A stretch of DNA of 64,000 bases from Geodermatophilus siccatus (lineage in GTDB: Bacteria > Actinomycetota > Actinomycetes > Mycobacteriales > Geodermatophilaceae), in assembly GCF_900103785.1 (NCBI RefSeq), contig NZ_FNHE01000012.1:1-64000 (forward strand), written 5' to 3'. Both the position numbers and the translations under genes were made by a program. Shown in pieces: positions 28,444 to 43,067 of the stretch (its first letter is position 1; every line of letters begins with the position of its first letter). The notes beneath the pieces are model-generated. The model was not told where the DNA came from. It searched no databases and saw only the letters and a list, made by a program, of their open reading frames with translations.

Positions 28444-28455
28444 GGGCCCCTCGTG

Positions 28456-28503
28456 GCGGGACCCCGTCCGCCACCCTGCGCAGGCTCAGGGCCGCCCGGG
28501 ACG
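28456..28503 (+). repeat. Dispersed hairpin repeat, family I (degenerate)
   Basis: Left arm GGACCCCGTCC (28459-28469), then CACCCTGCGCAGGCTCAGGG as in other copies; the right arm is reduced to GGGACG. It forms a tandem pair with the family II copy just before it, in the gap between convergent genes. Confidence 0.5.
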
Positions 28504-28540
28504 TGGTCGGCGGTGCCCCGGAAGGGCTCGCCCGGCCTGG

Positions 28541-33145
<4,605 letters not shown>

Positions 33146-33232
33146 GGCTCCCAGTGTCCACAGGGGTACGACACTCCGCTGGCCTGCGAGGAGCCGCTCG
33201 GGTGCGACGTGGCGTGCGGCACACTGACCGCC

Positions 33233-34378
<1,146 letters not shown>

Positions 34379-34390
34379 GCCGGGCCTGCC

Positions 34391-35668
34391 GTGCCCGCGC
34401 AGACCCGCGCCGTCGACCCGGTCGCCGTCCAGCGCCGGACCCTCGGCGTGCTCAGCGGGGGCGTCGCCCTGAGCGGGCTCGGCATCACGGTGGGCATCAC
34501 CGTGGGCGGCCTCCTCGCCCGGGACGTGGCCGGCACCGAGACCGCGGCCGGTCTCGGCCAGACGGCCGGCGTGCTCGGTGCCGCGGTCCTCGCCGTGCCA
34601 CTGGCGCGGATCAGCGACCGCGCCGGCCGGAGGGCGGGCCTGGCCGCGGGGTACGCGGTCGCCGTCCTCGGCTCCCTCGTGACGGTCGTCGCCGCGGTCG
34701 TCTCCTCCCTCCCGCTGCTGCTCGTGGGCCTGTTCGCCTTCGGCGCCGCCACCGCCTGCGGGCTGCAGGCCCGCTACGCCGCGGCCGACCTCGCCGTCCC
34801 GGAGCGCCGGGGGCGGGCGTTGTCCCTGGTGGTGTGGGCGACCACGGTCGGCTCGGTGGTCGGCCCCAACCTGGCCGGCCCCGGTGAGGCGCTCGGCGAC
34901 GTCCTCGGGCTGCCGCCCCTGACCGGGGCCTTCGCCGTCTCGGTCGCCGTCTTCGCCGCGGTGGCGCTGGGGCTGCTCGTCCTGCTGCGGCCCGACCCGC
35001 TGCTGCTGGCACGGCAACTGCGGGGCGCGGGGGCGGACACCGGCCGGCCACGGCGGGCGACCACGGACGCGGTCCGGGCCGTGTGGGCCGACCCCCGCGG
35101 CCGGCTCGGGCTCACCGCGGTCGTGGTCTCCCACTCGGTGATGGTCGGTGTGATGGTGATGACGCCGGTGCACATGGGCCACGCCGGGGGGACGACGCTG
35201 CGCGTCATCGGCCTGGTGATCAGCGTGCACGTCGCCGGCATGTACCTGTTCTCCCCGCTCGTGGGGGTGCTCGCCGACCGGGCCGGCCGCCGGACGACAG
35301 TCGCGGTGGGTGCGGGCCTGCTGCTGACGGCGGCCGCGCTGGCCGGGACGGCGCCGTCCGGAGCGGCGCTGCAGCTGGGCGCGGGGCTGCTGCTGCTCGG
35401 GCTGGGCTGGTCCTGCGGGCTCATCGCCGGTTCCACCCTGGTCACCGAGGCGGTCGACGAGGGACGGCGGCCCGCCGCGCAGGGCGGCACCGACCTGCTG
35501 ATGGGCCTGGGTGCCGCGCTGGCCGGGGTCGTCGGGGGCCCGCTGCTCGCCCTCGGCGGCTACGGGCTGGTCGCGACGGTCTCGGCCGCGCTCGTCGTCC
35601 CGCTGCTGGCGGTGTGGGCGCGCACCCGTGAGGGCGGAGGAGCGGTGTCGGCTCAGCGGCCCCGGTAG
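34391..35668 (+). CDS. Major facilitator superfamily transporter
   Basis: A 425-residue protein with about twelve hydrophobic helices. The conserved loop between helices 2 and 3 reads ARISDRAGRRAGL, and a matching loop in the second half reads GVLADRAGRRTTVAVG, as in MFS drug/proton antiporters. GTG at 34391 follows the dehydrogenase stop by 12 bases. The substrate is unknown. The 3' end overlaps a convergent 36-residue ORF by 16 bases. Confidence 0.88.
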   Translation: MPAQTRAVDPVAVQRRTLGVLSGGVALSGLGITVGITVGGLLARDVAGTETAAGLGQTAGVLGAAVLAVPLARISDRAGRRAGLAAGYAVAVLGSLVTVVAAVVSSLPLLLVGLFAFGAATACGLQARYAAADLAVPERRGRALSLVVWATTVGSVVGPNLAGPGEALGDVLGLPPLTGAFAVSVAVFAAVALGLLVLLRPDPLLLARQLRGAGADTGRPRRATTDAVRAVWADPRGRLGLTAVVVSHSVMVGVMVMTPVHMGHAGGTTLRVIGLVISVHVAGMYLFSPLVGVLADRAGRRTTVAVGAGLLLTAAALAGTAPSGAALQLGAGLLLLGLGWSCGLIAGSTLVTEAVDEGRRPAAQGGTDLLMGLGAALAGVVGGPLLALGGYGLVATVSAALVVPLLAVWARTREGGGAVSAQRPR

Positions 35669-35763
35669 TTGCGCCAGAGCAGGACCAGGGAGGTCAGCAG
35701 GGCGAGCGCGATCCCGATCTCGAGGACGAGGTCGAGGCTGGCCGAGCCGGTGCCGGGGATCAC
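35653..35763 (-). CDS. Small single-span membrane peptide (36 aa)
   Basis: A minus-strand frame, GTG at 35763 to TGA at 35653, encodes 36 residues: a short Pro/Gly/Ser lead, one strong hydrophobic helix (LDLVLEIGIALALLTSLVLL) and a basic cap WRNYRGR, the orientation expected of an N-out/C-in peptide. An in-frame TAG lies just 12 bases upstream, fixing the start. No Shine-Dalgarno is visible. It lies head-to-tail against the MFS end and divergent from DUF3046-recA. The amphipathic layout argues for a real gene, but no family is recognised. Confidence 0.5.
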   Translation of the reverse strand: MIPGTGSASLDLVLEIGIALALLTSLVLLWRNYRGR

Positions 35764-35827
35764 GTACCCAGCCTAGGAGTCCGCCGGGCCCGGCCGACCG
35801 CCCCGCGTGCGCGCTAGCGTCGGGGTC

Positions 35828-36022
35828 GTGCGACTGCAGGACTTCTGGGCCCGTCTCCGCGAGCAGTTCGGCCCCATGCGGGCCGAGAGCGTCGCCCGCG
35901 ACCACGTCTTCTCGTCGCTGGGCGGGCGCAGCGCCGTCGAGGCGATCGAGGCCGGCCTGCCCGTGCGACGCGTGTGGCTGGCGATCTGCGAGGAGTTCGA
36001 CGTGCCGCGCAAGGAGCGCTGA
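35828..36022 (+). CDS. DUF3046 domain-containing protein
   Basis: A 64-residue protein matching the actinobacterial DUF3046 family (M. tuberculosis Rv2738c), which nearly always precedes recA. Shared positions include FWARLREQFG, ARDHVFSSLGGR, EAIEAG and VWLAICEEFDVP. The function is unknown. GTG at 35828 is 7 bases after TAGCGT (35815-35820), a leaderless start. The recA SOS promoter lies 25 bases downstream of its stop. Confidence 0.9.
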   Translation: MRLQDFWARLREQFGPMRAESVARDHVFSSLGGRSAVEAIEAGLPVRRVWLAICEEFDVPRKER

Positions 36023-36046
36023 GTCGCGGGAGCGGCGTGTCACGCT

Positions 36047-36075
36047 GGCAGTCGAACACACGTTCGGTCTAGATT
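36047..36075 (+). promoter_or_regulatory. recA SOS promoter with LexA box
   Basis: A perfect actinobacterial SOS box CGAAC-ACAC-GTTCG occupies 36053-36066, exactly between a weak -35 (GGCAGT, 36047-36052) and the -10 box TAGATT (36070-36075), spacer 17. LexA bound here would block polymerase. Downstream in the leader there is a second possible -10 (TAGCGT, 36150-36155) and an exact repeat of the left half-site plus spacer, CGAACACACG (36171-36180), so recA may have two promoters, as in mycobacteria. Confidence 0.9.
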
Positions 36076-36208
36076 GGGTGGCGCAGTCCACAAGCCGGGC
36101 GTTCCTCCACAGGTCGACCGGATCCCCCGGAAGTGTCAGACCACCGCTCTAGCGTCGGCACCGACCCGCTCGAACACACGGCATCGCGACTTCTCGAAGG
36201 TGAGCACC

Positions 36209-37243
36209 ATGGCAACGCTCGACCGCGACAAGGCCCTCGACATGGCCCTCGCCCAGATCGACAAGCAGTTCGGCAAGGGCTCGGTCATGCGGCTGGGCGA
36301 CAACGCCGCACAGGCGATCAAGGTCATCCCGACCGGCTCGATCGCCCTCGACATCGCCCTCGGCATCGGTGGCCTGCCGCGCGGCCGCGTCATCGAGGTG
36401 TACGGCCCCGAGGCCTCCGGCAAGACCACGGTCGCGCTGCACGCGGTGGCCAACGCGCAGGCCGCCGGCGGCATCGCGGCGTTCATCGACGCCGAGCACG
36501 CGCTCGACCCCGAGTACGCCCGGGCCATCGGCGTCGACACCGACGCGCTGCTGGTCAGCCAGCCCGACACCGGTGAGCAGGCGCTGGAGATCGCCGACAT
36601 GCTCATCCGCTCCGGCGCGCTCGACATCATCGTCATCGACTCGGTCGCCGCGCTCGTGCCCCGTGCCGAGATCGAGGGCGAGATGGGTGACAGCCACGTC
36701 GGTCTGCAGGCCCGGCTGATGAGCCAGGCGCTGCGCAAGATCACCGGTGCGCTCAACAACTCTGGCACCACCGCGATCTTCATCAACCAGCTGCGCGAGA
36801 AGGTCGGCGTCGTCTACGGCTCGCCGGAGGTCACCACCGGTGGCCGCGCGCTGAAGTTCTACTCGTCGGTCCGGCTCGACGTCCGACGCATCGAGACCCT
36901 CAAGCAGGGCACCGAGGCGGTCGGCAGCCGGGTGCGCGTGAAGATAGTCAAGAACAAGGTCGCCGCGCCGTTCAAGCAGGCCGAGCTCGACCTGCTGTGG
37001 GGTCAGGGCTTCAGCCGTGAGGGCGGTCTGATCGACGCCGGTGTCGAGCAGGGCTTCATCCGCAAGTCCGGCGCCTGGTACACGTACGAGGGCGACCAGC
37101 TCGGCCAGGGCAAGGAGAACGTCCGCACGTTCCTGCGCGACAACCCCGACCTCGCCGATGAGATCGAGAAGAAGGTCAAGGAGAAGCTGGGCATCGGCCC
37201 GAAGCTGGATGAGCCGGCGACGGCCGACCAGCCCGACTTCTGA
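36209..37243 (+). CDS. recA: Recombinase RecA
   Basis: A 344-residue ATP-dependent strand-exchange protein and SOS co-protease. Walker A GPEASGKT at 66-73, Walker [13 protein letters not shown], the L2 region with [20 protein letters not shown], and the C-terminal DNA-binding domain are intact. There is no intein, unlike M. tuberculosis recA. The leader from the SOS promoter is about 130 bases. It is followed after 2 bases by recX, its regulator. Confidence 0.99.
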   Translation: MATLDRDKALDMALAQIDKQFGKGSVMRLGDNAAQAIKVIPTGSIALDIALGIGGLPRGRVIEVYGPEASGKTTVALHAVANAQAAGGIAAFIDAEHALDPEYARAIGVDTDALLVSQPDTGEQALEIADMLIRSGALDIIVIDSVAALVPRAEIEGEMGDSHVGLQARLMSQALRKITGALNNSGTTAIFINQLREKVGVVYGSPEVTTGGRALKFYSSVRLDVRRIETLKQGTEAVGSRVRVKIVKNKVAAPFKQAELDLLWGQGFSREGGLIDAGVEQGFIRKSGAWYTYEGDQLGQGKENVRTFLRDNPDLADEIEKKVKEKLGIGPKLDEPATADQPDF

Positions 37244-37245
37244 CG

Positions 37246-37908
37246 GTGGGCGGCTGGCCCGAGGCCCGGGAGCGCTCAGCTCCCGGACGTCGACGCGGGC
37301 GGCGCTCCGTTTCGTCCCCTGCCCCGGACGGCTCGGACGCCGCCCCGCCGGCCGGCGGCCCGCACCCCGAGGACGACCCGGGCGACCCCGAGCAGGTCGC
37401 CCGGTCGATCTGCCTGCGGGCGCTGACCGGTGCACCCAGGACCCGCCGGCAGCTGGTCGAGCTGCTGGCCAAGCGCGGCATCCCCGATGACGTCGCCGAG
37501 GCGGTCCTCGACCGGTTCGGCGAGGTCGGGCTCATCGACGACGCCGCCTTCGCCCGGGCCTGGGTGACCTCCCGACAGGCCGGACGCGGGCTGGCACGGC
37601 GCGCGCTCAAGGCGGAGCTGCGCGCGAAGGGCGTCGACGGCGAGGTCGCCGAGGAGGCGGTCGCGCTCGTCGACGACCAGGACGAGTGGGACGCGGCACG
37701 GCGGCTGGTGCAGCGTCGGCTGCCGGGCCTGCGGCGGGTCGACCGGCTGACCGCCGAGCGGCGGCTCGTGGGGATGCTCGCCCGCAAGGGCTACGGCTCC
37801 GGACTGGCCGGATGGGTGGTCCGCGAGGCCCTCGACGAGGACCGGTCCGGCGAGGCCGAGGAGCCCGAGGCGCACGAGGAACAGGGCCTGGACGCCTGGC
37901 TGCCCTGA
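37246..37908 (+). CDS. recX: Regulatory protein RecX
   Basis: A 220-residue modulator that binds RecA filaments and limits their activity. Three-helix repeats typical of RecX are seen: RSICLRALTGAPRTRRQLVELLAKRG, then LIDDAAFARAWVTSR with RGLARRALKAELRAKGV, then LVQRRLPG and RRLVGMLARKGYG. A disordered N-terminal extension of about 50 residues (Pro/Gly/Asp-rich) precedes the domain and is longer than in E. coli. GTG at 37246 is two bases after the recA stop, so they form one SOS operon. Confidence 0.94.
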   Translation: MGGWPEARERSAPGRRRGRRSVSSPAPDGSDAAPPAGGPHPEDDPGDPEQVARSICLRALTGAPRTRRQLVELLAKRGIPDDVAEAVLDRFGEVGLIDDAAFARAWVTSRQAGRGLARRALKAELRAKGVDGEVAEEAVALVDDQDEWDAARRLVQRRLPGLRRVDRLTAERRLVGMLARKGYGSGLAGWVVREALDEDRSGEAEEPEAHEEQGLDAWLP

Positions 37909-38146
37909 CGGAGCAGCGTCGGCTCCGGGCCCGCACTCCGGGCTGCGCTGACCGGACCACCCCTGCTCCGGACCTGCACCGCCCGCCGTCCTGACGCGTG
38001 GCGCCGGCCCGACGCATGGGCGACGACCGGCGCGGTCTCCTGGGCCTGCCGTGCCCGGCCGGCCGGGCCTGTCGTGCGCGGGGCCGTAGGGTCCGCCCCG
38101 ACCGCGGCCGGCCGACCATCCCGAGTGGGGACGGCCGGGGCTCGAC

Positions 38147-39907
38147 TCAGGTGGGGTCGGGGTCCCGGCTGCCCTGCCGGCCGCCCTCGCTGAGGCCGAC
38201 CTCGGAGACGCCGGCGTAGGGCTCGTGCCGGCCGCCGACGTGCTTCTCCTGCTCCAGGCGGTCCAGCAGGTGGGGGTAGTGCGCCTCGAACGCCGGGCGC
38301 TCGGAGCGGATCTTCGGGATCTCCACGAAGTTGTGCCGCGGCGGCGGCGACGAGGTCGCCCACTCCAGCGAGTTCCCGTGACCCCAGGGGTCGTCCCGCA
38401 GCGCCAGGGGCCCGTGGCGCCAGGACCGGATCACGTTGAACAGGAACGGGATGATGGAGGCGCCGAGGATGAACGAGAAGATCGTCGACACCGTGTTGAG
38501 CGTGGTGAACCCGTCGCTCGGCAGGTAGTTCACGTAGCGCCGGGGGAAGCCCTCGCCGCCGAGCCAGTGCTGCACCAGGAACGTGCCGTGGAAGCCGATG
38601 AAGGTCATCCAGAACTGGAGCTTCCCGAGACGCTCGTCGAGCATCCGGCCGCACATCTTGGGGAACCAAAAGGCGATGCCGGCGTTGGCCGCGAACACCA
38701 CGGTCCCGAACACCACGTAGTGGAAGTGGGCCACGACGAAGTAGCTGTCGTTGACGTGCCAGTCCAGCGGCGGGGAGGCCAGCAGCACACCGGTCAGGCC
38801 ACCGAGCAGGAAGGTGACCATGAAGCCGATCGACCACAGCATCGGCGTCTCGAAGGTCAGCTGACCCCGCCACATGGTGCCGATCCAGTTGAAGAACTTG
38901 ATCCCGGTCGGCACGGCGATCAGGTAGGTCAGGAACGCGAAGAACGGCAGCAGCACCGCACCGGTGGCGTACATGTGGTGCGCCCACACCGTCACGGACA
39001 GGGCGCCGATGGCGATGGTCGCGAAGACCATGCCCTTGTAGCCGAACAGCGGCTTGCGGCTGAACACCGGGATGATCTCGGTGACGATGCCGAAGAACGG
39101 CAGCGCGATGATGTACACCTCGGGGTGCCCGAAGAACCAGAACAGGTGCTGCCACAGCATCGGCCCCCCGTTCTCCTCCGAGTACACCAGCGCGCCGACC
39201 TGCCGGTCGGCGAGCAGCGCCATGAGGGCGGCGGTGAGGATCGGGAAGGCGAAGAGCACCAGCAGGCTGGTGACCAGCGTGTTCCAGCAGAAGATCGGCA
39301 TCCGGAACAGCGTCATGCCCGGTGCCCGCAGGCAGACGATGGTGGTGGCGAAGTTGACCGCGCCGAGGATGGTGCCCAGACCGGACACCGCCAGGCCGGC
39401 GATCCACAGGTCCGGCCCGGCGCCGGGGGTGTGTGCGACGTCGGACAGCGGGGTGTAGGCGTACCAGCCGAAGTCGGCGGCGCCGCCCGGGGTGAAGAAG
39501 CCCGACACGGCGATCGTGCTGCCGAAGAGGAACAGCCAGTACGAGAACGAGTTCAGCCGCGGGAACGCCACGTCGGGCGCGCCGATCTGCAGCGGCATGA
39601 TCAGGTTGCCGAACGCGAAGAACAGCGGCGTCGCGAAGAACAACAACATGATCGTGCCGTGCATGGTGACCAGCTGGTTGTACTGCTCCGGCGACAGGAA
39701 CTGCAGGGCAGGCCGGGCCAGTTCCCCGCGCATCAGCATCGCCATCAGCCCGCCGATGACGAACCACACGAACGACGTGACCAGGTACATCAGGCCGATG
39801 GTCTTGTGGTCGGTGGTCCGCAGCAGGTTCGCCAGCCGCGAGCCCTTGTCCGGTGCAGGAGCGGTGCTCGAGCGCGTGACGATCGGGTGCGGGGCCAGAG
39901 CGGTCAT
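38147..39907 (-). CDS. ctaD: Cytochrome c oxidase subunit I
   Basis: A 586-residue twelve-helix haem-copper oxidase catalytic subunit. Ligands and channels are visible: [10 protein letters not shown] (low-spin haem His), [20 protein letters not shown] with the CuB His cross-linked to Tyr, WAHHMYATG with two more CuB His, and [19 protein letters not shown] with the haem ligands. The long C-terminal tail (about 50 residues, charged) matches actinobacterial CtaD. No other oxidase subunit is next to it, so it is a stand-alone gene as in mycobacteria. It lies convergent to recX. Confidence 0.97.
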   Translation of the reverse strand: MTALAPHPIVTRSSTAPAPDKGSRLANLLRTTDHKTIGLMYLVTSFVWFVIGGLMAMLMRGELARPALQFLSPEQYNQLVTMHGTIMLLFFATPLFFAFGNLIMPLQIGAPDVAFPRLNSFSYWLFLFGSTIAVSGFFTPGGAADFGWYAYTPLSDVAHTPGAGPDLWIAGLAVSGLGTILGAVNFATTIVCLRAPGMTLFRMPIFCWNTLVTSLLVLFAFPILTAALMALLADRQVGALVYSEENGGPMLWQHLFWFFGHPEVYIIALPFFGIVTEIIPVFSRKPLFGYKGMVFATIAIGALSVTVWAHHMYATGAVLLPFFAFLTYLIAVPTGIKFFNWIGTMWRGQLTFETPMLWSIGFMVTFLLGGLTGVLLASPPLDWHVNDSYFVVAHFHYVVFGTVVFAANAGIAFWFPKMCGRMLDERLGKLQFWMTFIGFHGTFLVQHWLGGEGFPRRYVNYLPSDGFTTLNTVSTIFSFILGASIIPFLFNVIRSWRHGPLALRDDPWGHGNSLEWATSSPPPRHNFVEIPKIRSERPAFEAHYPHLLDRLEQEKHVGGRHEPYAGVSEVGLSEGGRQGSRDPDPT

Positions 39908-40027
39908 GCGGCGACTCCCAGGGGCGACCGCGCTCCTCCGACTAGGAGCTGGCTCCCATGGTGTCCCAACAACGCAGGTCAGGGAAGTCGGGGCGGCCCG
40001 AGGGCGCGCGTGCCCGTGGCGAGTGGA

Positions 40028-40450
40028 TCAGCCCGCGGAGCGCCTGGCCGCCGACCAGGCGGTCACGTCGACGGCGACGCCGTCCGGCGCCTCGTCGTCG
40101 GCCACCAGCCAGCTGCCCTCCCGGCCCAGCTCGCAGGACAGCCACGCCCGGATCTGCAGGTCGAAGGCGCGTTCGGGTGCGGCGGCCGCGGAGCTGACCG
40201 GCCCGAGGAAGGTCAGGTCGGTCTCCCCGCCCCCGGCGAAGCGCAGCACCACCCGACAGCGCGAGCGCCGGTGACGGGCAGGGGGCACGACCTCCCGGAC
40301 GACGGCGGTGTCGGCGCCTGCGGCGGCGGCCAGGGACGACGAGCACGCCCGCAGCCGGGTCACGAACTCCTGGGCGGCGTCCGGAGGTGCCGCCGGGCGG
40401 CGCACCGGCGCCGGGAGCGGGGGCACGGCGGGGCGGAGGGCGGTGTCCAC
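40028..40450 (-). CDS. Hypothetical protein
   Basis: A roughly 140-residue protein with a disordered Pro/Ala-rich N terminus and a compact C-terminal part including CRVVLRFAGGGETDLTFLGP and IRAWLSCELGREGSWLVADD. Codon use is like that of real genes and it fills the gap between the importer and ctaD on the same strand. The start is uncertain: GTG at 40450 is chosen; a TTG at 40498 is also in frame. I do not recognise the family. Confidence 0.55.
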   Translation of the reverse strand: MDTALRPAVPPLPAPVRRPAAPPDAAQEFVTRLRACSSSLAAAAGADTAVVREVVPPARHRRSRCRVVLRFAGGGETDLTFLGPVSSAAAAPERAFDLQIRAWLSCELGREGSWLVADDEAPDGVAVDVTAWSAARRSAG

Positions 40451-40525
40451 GTCGGAGTTCTCGGCAGGTCCGCCGCCGGTCGGAACCGCCGGGCGCAACC
40501 CATCGGCCGCGCCCGGCGGCCGCTG

Positions 40526-41431
40526 TCACCGTGCTGCCGGGACGGCGCCGCCGCCACCGCCCATCTGCACGTCGGCGGGCAGCTCGGTGGGGGTCGTGGC
40601 CGCCGCCTTCTGGCTGGTCCGCGTGCGCCGCTCCACGTACCGCGCCAGCCACGACAGCAGCAGGTTGATCACGATGTAGACGACTGCGGCGGCGACGTAG
40701 AGCTGGAACGTGTACTGGTTGCCGAACTGCAGGGTGAAGAACTCGACCAGGCTCCGCGCCCCGCGCAGCAGCTCCGGGAAGCTGATGATGAAGCCCAGCG
40801 AGGTGTCCTTGAGCAGCACGACCAGCTGGGCGATGAGCACCGGCAGCATGCGTCGGATGGCCTGCGGGAGCAGCACCAGCGTCATGACCTGCGTCTTGCG
40901 CATGCCCAGCCCGTAGGCGGCCTCGCGCTGGCCGCGGTCCACCGACAGGATGCCGGCGCGGAAGATCTCGGCGAGCACCGCGGAGTTGTAGAGGACCAGG
41001 CCTCCGACGAGGGCCCAGAACGCGCTGAGCCGGATCCCGAACTTCGGGAGCAGGAAGTAGAGCGCGAAGATCAGGACCAGCAGGGGCACCGCGCGGAAGA
41101 ACTCGATCAGCGTCGACACGAGCACGCGGACCCAGCGGTGCTCCGAGAGCCGCCCGACCGCGAGCAGCAGGCCCAGCACGGTCGCGAGCACCATGCCGAC
41201 GATCGCCACCTGCAGCGTGCGCAGCAGGGCCTGGCCGAGCGCCTGCGGCACCTGACTGGCCGGGTCGAACAGGACGGCCCAGCGCTGTGCCTCCAGCTGA
41301 CCGTTGCCGGCCAGGCGGGCGAGCACGAGGGCGATGATCGCCACGACGACGAGGACGCCGACCGCCGTGCCGATGCGGATGCGCCGACGTGCCTTCGGGC
41401 CGGGCAGGTCGAAGAGGACGGGTGTGGTCAT
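40526..41431 (-). CDS. gluD: Amino-acid ABC transporter permease (GluD-like)
   Basis: A 301-residue inner-membrane protein of the His/Glu/Gln permease type. The family signature, including EIFRAGILSVDRGQREAA, YGLGMRKTQVMTLVLLPQAIR and the FRAVPLLVLIFALYF helix, is intact. It has one more N-terminal helix than GluC. The start overlaps the gluC stop (ATGA). It forms the membrane channel with GluC. The Gly-rich tail MGGGGGAVPAAR is likely disordered. The glutamate assignment rests on similarity to Corynebacterium gluABCD order. Confidence 0.9.
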   Translation of the reverse strand: MTTPVLFDLPGPKARRRIRIGTAVGVLVVVAIIALVLARLAGNGQLEAQRWAVLFDPASQVPQALGQALLRTLQVAIVGMVLATVLGLLLAVGRLSEHRWVRVLVSTLIEFFRAVPLLVLIFALYFLLPKFGIRLSAFWALVGGLVLYNSAVLAEIFRAGILSVDRGQREAAYGLGMRKTQVMTLVLLPQAIRRMLPVLIAQLVVLLKDTSLGFIISFPELLRGARSLVEFFTLQFGNQYTFQLYVAAAVVYIVINLLLSWLARYVERRTRTSQKAAATTPTELPADVQMGGGGGAVPAAR

Positions 41432-42075
41432 CGCAGGATCGCCACCCGCCGCTCGATCCGGTTGACCGCCAGGGCGGAGGGGAGGGTGATCACCATGTAG
41501 CCCACCACCACGCCGACGAGCACGAGGGTCAGGTCGCCGGCGTCGGCGTTGACCAACCGGGGCAGCAGCGAGCTCAGCTCGCTGACCGAGAAGCCCGCGG
41601 CGATGGAGGTGTTCTTCACCATCGCGATCAGCACGTTGCCCAGGGGCGGGACGACGGTCCGGAACGCCTGGGGGAGGACGACCTCACGGAGGGACTGCCC
41701 GAAGGTCAGCCCGATCGCCCGCGCGGCCTCGGCCTGGCCGGCCGACACCGCGTTGATCCCCGACCGCAGCGCCTCGCAGACGAACGCGGCGGTGTAGAGA
41801 CCGACCGACAGGACGGCCCCGGGGAAGAAGCCGATGACGAAGTCGATCTGCGGCAGCCCGAAGATGATGAAGAAGAAGACCACCGTGAGCGGCGTGTTGC
41901 GGAAGGTCTCGACGTAGAAGGTGGCCAGCCCGCGCAGCGGGGGGATCGGGCTGACCCGCATCGCGGCGAGGAGGGTGCCGAGCACCAGCGCCACCAGACC
42001 GGCCAGCAGGGACAGTCCGAGGGTGGTCAGGAACGCATCGAGGAACAGGTCGGCGTTCTCGCGCACGAAGTCCAC
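41428..42075 (-). CDS. gluC: Amino-acid ABC transporter permease (GluC-like)
   Basis: A 215-residue permease with five or so helices. The cytoplasmic motif reads ALRSGINAVSAGQAEAARAI with GLTFGQSLREVVLPQAFR, and FRNTPLTVVFFFIIFGLP is the typical second helix. It is third in the gluABCD order. An 80-base gap before it holds a perfect 16-bp hairpin, which may lower permease expression relative to the binding protein. Confidence 0.92.
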   Translation of the reverse strand: MDFVRENADLFLDAFLTTLGLSLLAGLVALVLGTLLAAMRVSPIPPLRGLATFYVETFRNTPLTVVFFFIIFGLPQIDFVIGFFPGAVLSVGLYTAAFVCEALRSGINAVSAGQAEAARAIGLTFGQSLREVVLPQAFRTVVPPLGNVLIAMVKNTSIAAGFSVSELSSLLPRLVNADAGDLTLVLVGVVVGYMVITLPSALAVNRIERRVAILR

Positions 42076-42101
42076 GGCGCCTCCTCTCCGGGTCGGGACG
42101 G

Positions 42102-42142
42102 CTGACGCCGCCGGGCGAGGAGGCCCCGCCCGGCGGCGTCAG
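42102..42142 (-). terminator. Attenuating hairpin between gluB and gluC
   Basis: A perfect 16-bp stem, CTGACGCCGCCGGGCG and its complement, with a 9-base loop (42118-42126), lies 13 bases after the gluB stop. There is no T tract. In binding-protein operons such hairpins protect the upstream mRNA or partly terminate, giving excess binding protein. Confidence 0.65.
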
Positions 42143-42155
42143 TGGATCCGGTCGG

Positions 42156-43046
42156 TCAGTAGCGGTCGATCGTCGGGGGCTCGGGAGCCGGCTCGCCGGT
42201 GATGGCTCCCGCGGTGCGGTCCCACGCCGCGGCCCAGCTGCCGTCCTCGAAGGACTGCTCGAGGGTGTCGTTGATGTAGGTGCGGAACTCGTCGTCGCCC
42301 TTCGCCAGGCCGATGCCGTACGGCTCCTGGGTGAAGGGGTTGCCCACCAGCTCGAAGGCACCCTGGCCGCCCTGGACGAGGCCGGTGAGGATGACGTTGT
42401 CGGTGGTCACCGCGTCGACCTGGCCGTTGCGCAGCGCGTCGGCGCACTTGGAGTAGACGTCGAACAGCGTCAGCTGGGCCTCGGGGTAGTTGTCCCGGAT
42501 GTTCTGCGCCGGGGTCGAGCCCTCCACCGAGCAGACCCGCTTGCCCGCGAGGTCGTCCGGGCCCTCGATGCCCTGCGGGTTGCCCGTGGCGACCATGATG
42601 TCCTGGCCGGCCACGTAGTAGGGCCCGGCGAAGTCGATGAGCTGCTTGCGGGCGTCGTTGATCGTGTAGGTCGCCACGACGATGTCGACGTCGCCGTTCT
42701 GGATGAACGACTCCCGGTTGGCCGACACCGTCTCCTTCCACTCGATGGCCTCGGGGGCGATGCCCAGCCCACCGGCGACGATCTTGGCGACCTCGACGTC
42801 GAAGCCCTCGGGCACACCCTGCGGGTTGGCCAGGCCGAAGCCGGGCTGGTCGAACTTGGTGCCGACGGTGATCGTCCCGGCCTCGGCGAGCTCGGCCATC
42901 GTGCTCCCCGCGGGGAACTCGACGTCCTGAGCGACCTCGGGGGCGTTCTCGGTGGCCTCCCCGGCCTGCTGGCCGGCCTCGCTGGAGCAGCCGGCGAGCA
43001 CGAGGCCGAGGGCTCCCAGGGTGGCGGCGTAGCGGGTGATGCGCAT
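42156..43046 (-). CDS. gluB: Glutamate/amino-acid ABC transporter binding lipoprotein (GluB-like)
   Basis: A 296-residue exported receptor. The lipobox VLAGCSS places the lipid on Cys20. The periplasmic-binding-protein fold of family 3 is clear: FDVEVAKIVAGGLGI, FIQNGDVDIVVATYTINDARKQLIDFAGPYYVAGQDIM and GQVDAVTTDNVIL. An acidic linker follows the lipidated Cys. The ligand is probably glutamate or a related polar amino acid. It starts 21 bases after gluA. Confidence 0.93.
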   Translation of the reverse strand: MRITRYAATLGALGLVLAGCSSEAGQQAGEATENAPEVAQDVEFPAGSTMAELAEAGTITVGTKFDQPGFGLANPQGVPEGFDVEVAKIVAGGLGIAPEAIEWKETVSANRESFIQNGDVDIVVATYTINDARKQLIDFAGPYYVAGQDIMVATGNPQGIEGPDDLAGKRVCSVEGSTPAQNIRDNYPEAQLTLFDVYSKCADALRNGQVDAVTTDNVILTGLVQGGQGAFELVGNPFTQEPYGIGLAKGDDEFRTYINDTLEQSFEDGSWAAAWDRTAGAITGEPAPEPPTIDRY

Positions 43047-43067
43047 GTGCGTTCCTCTCTACCGGGC

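Noticed and set aside
37909-38146. Terminator between recX and ctaD
   Set aside because: Several partial GC-rich stems can be drawn, but none is clean or clearly positioned.
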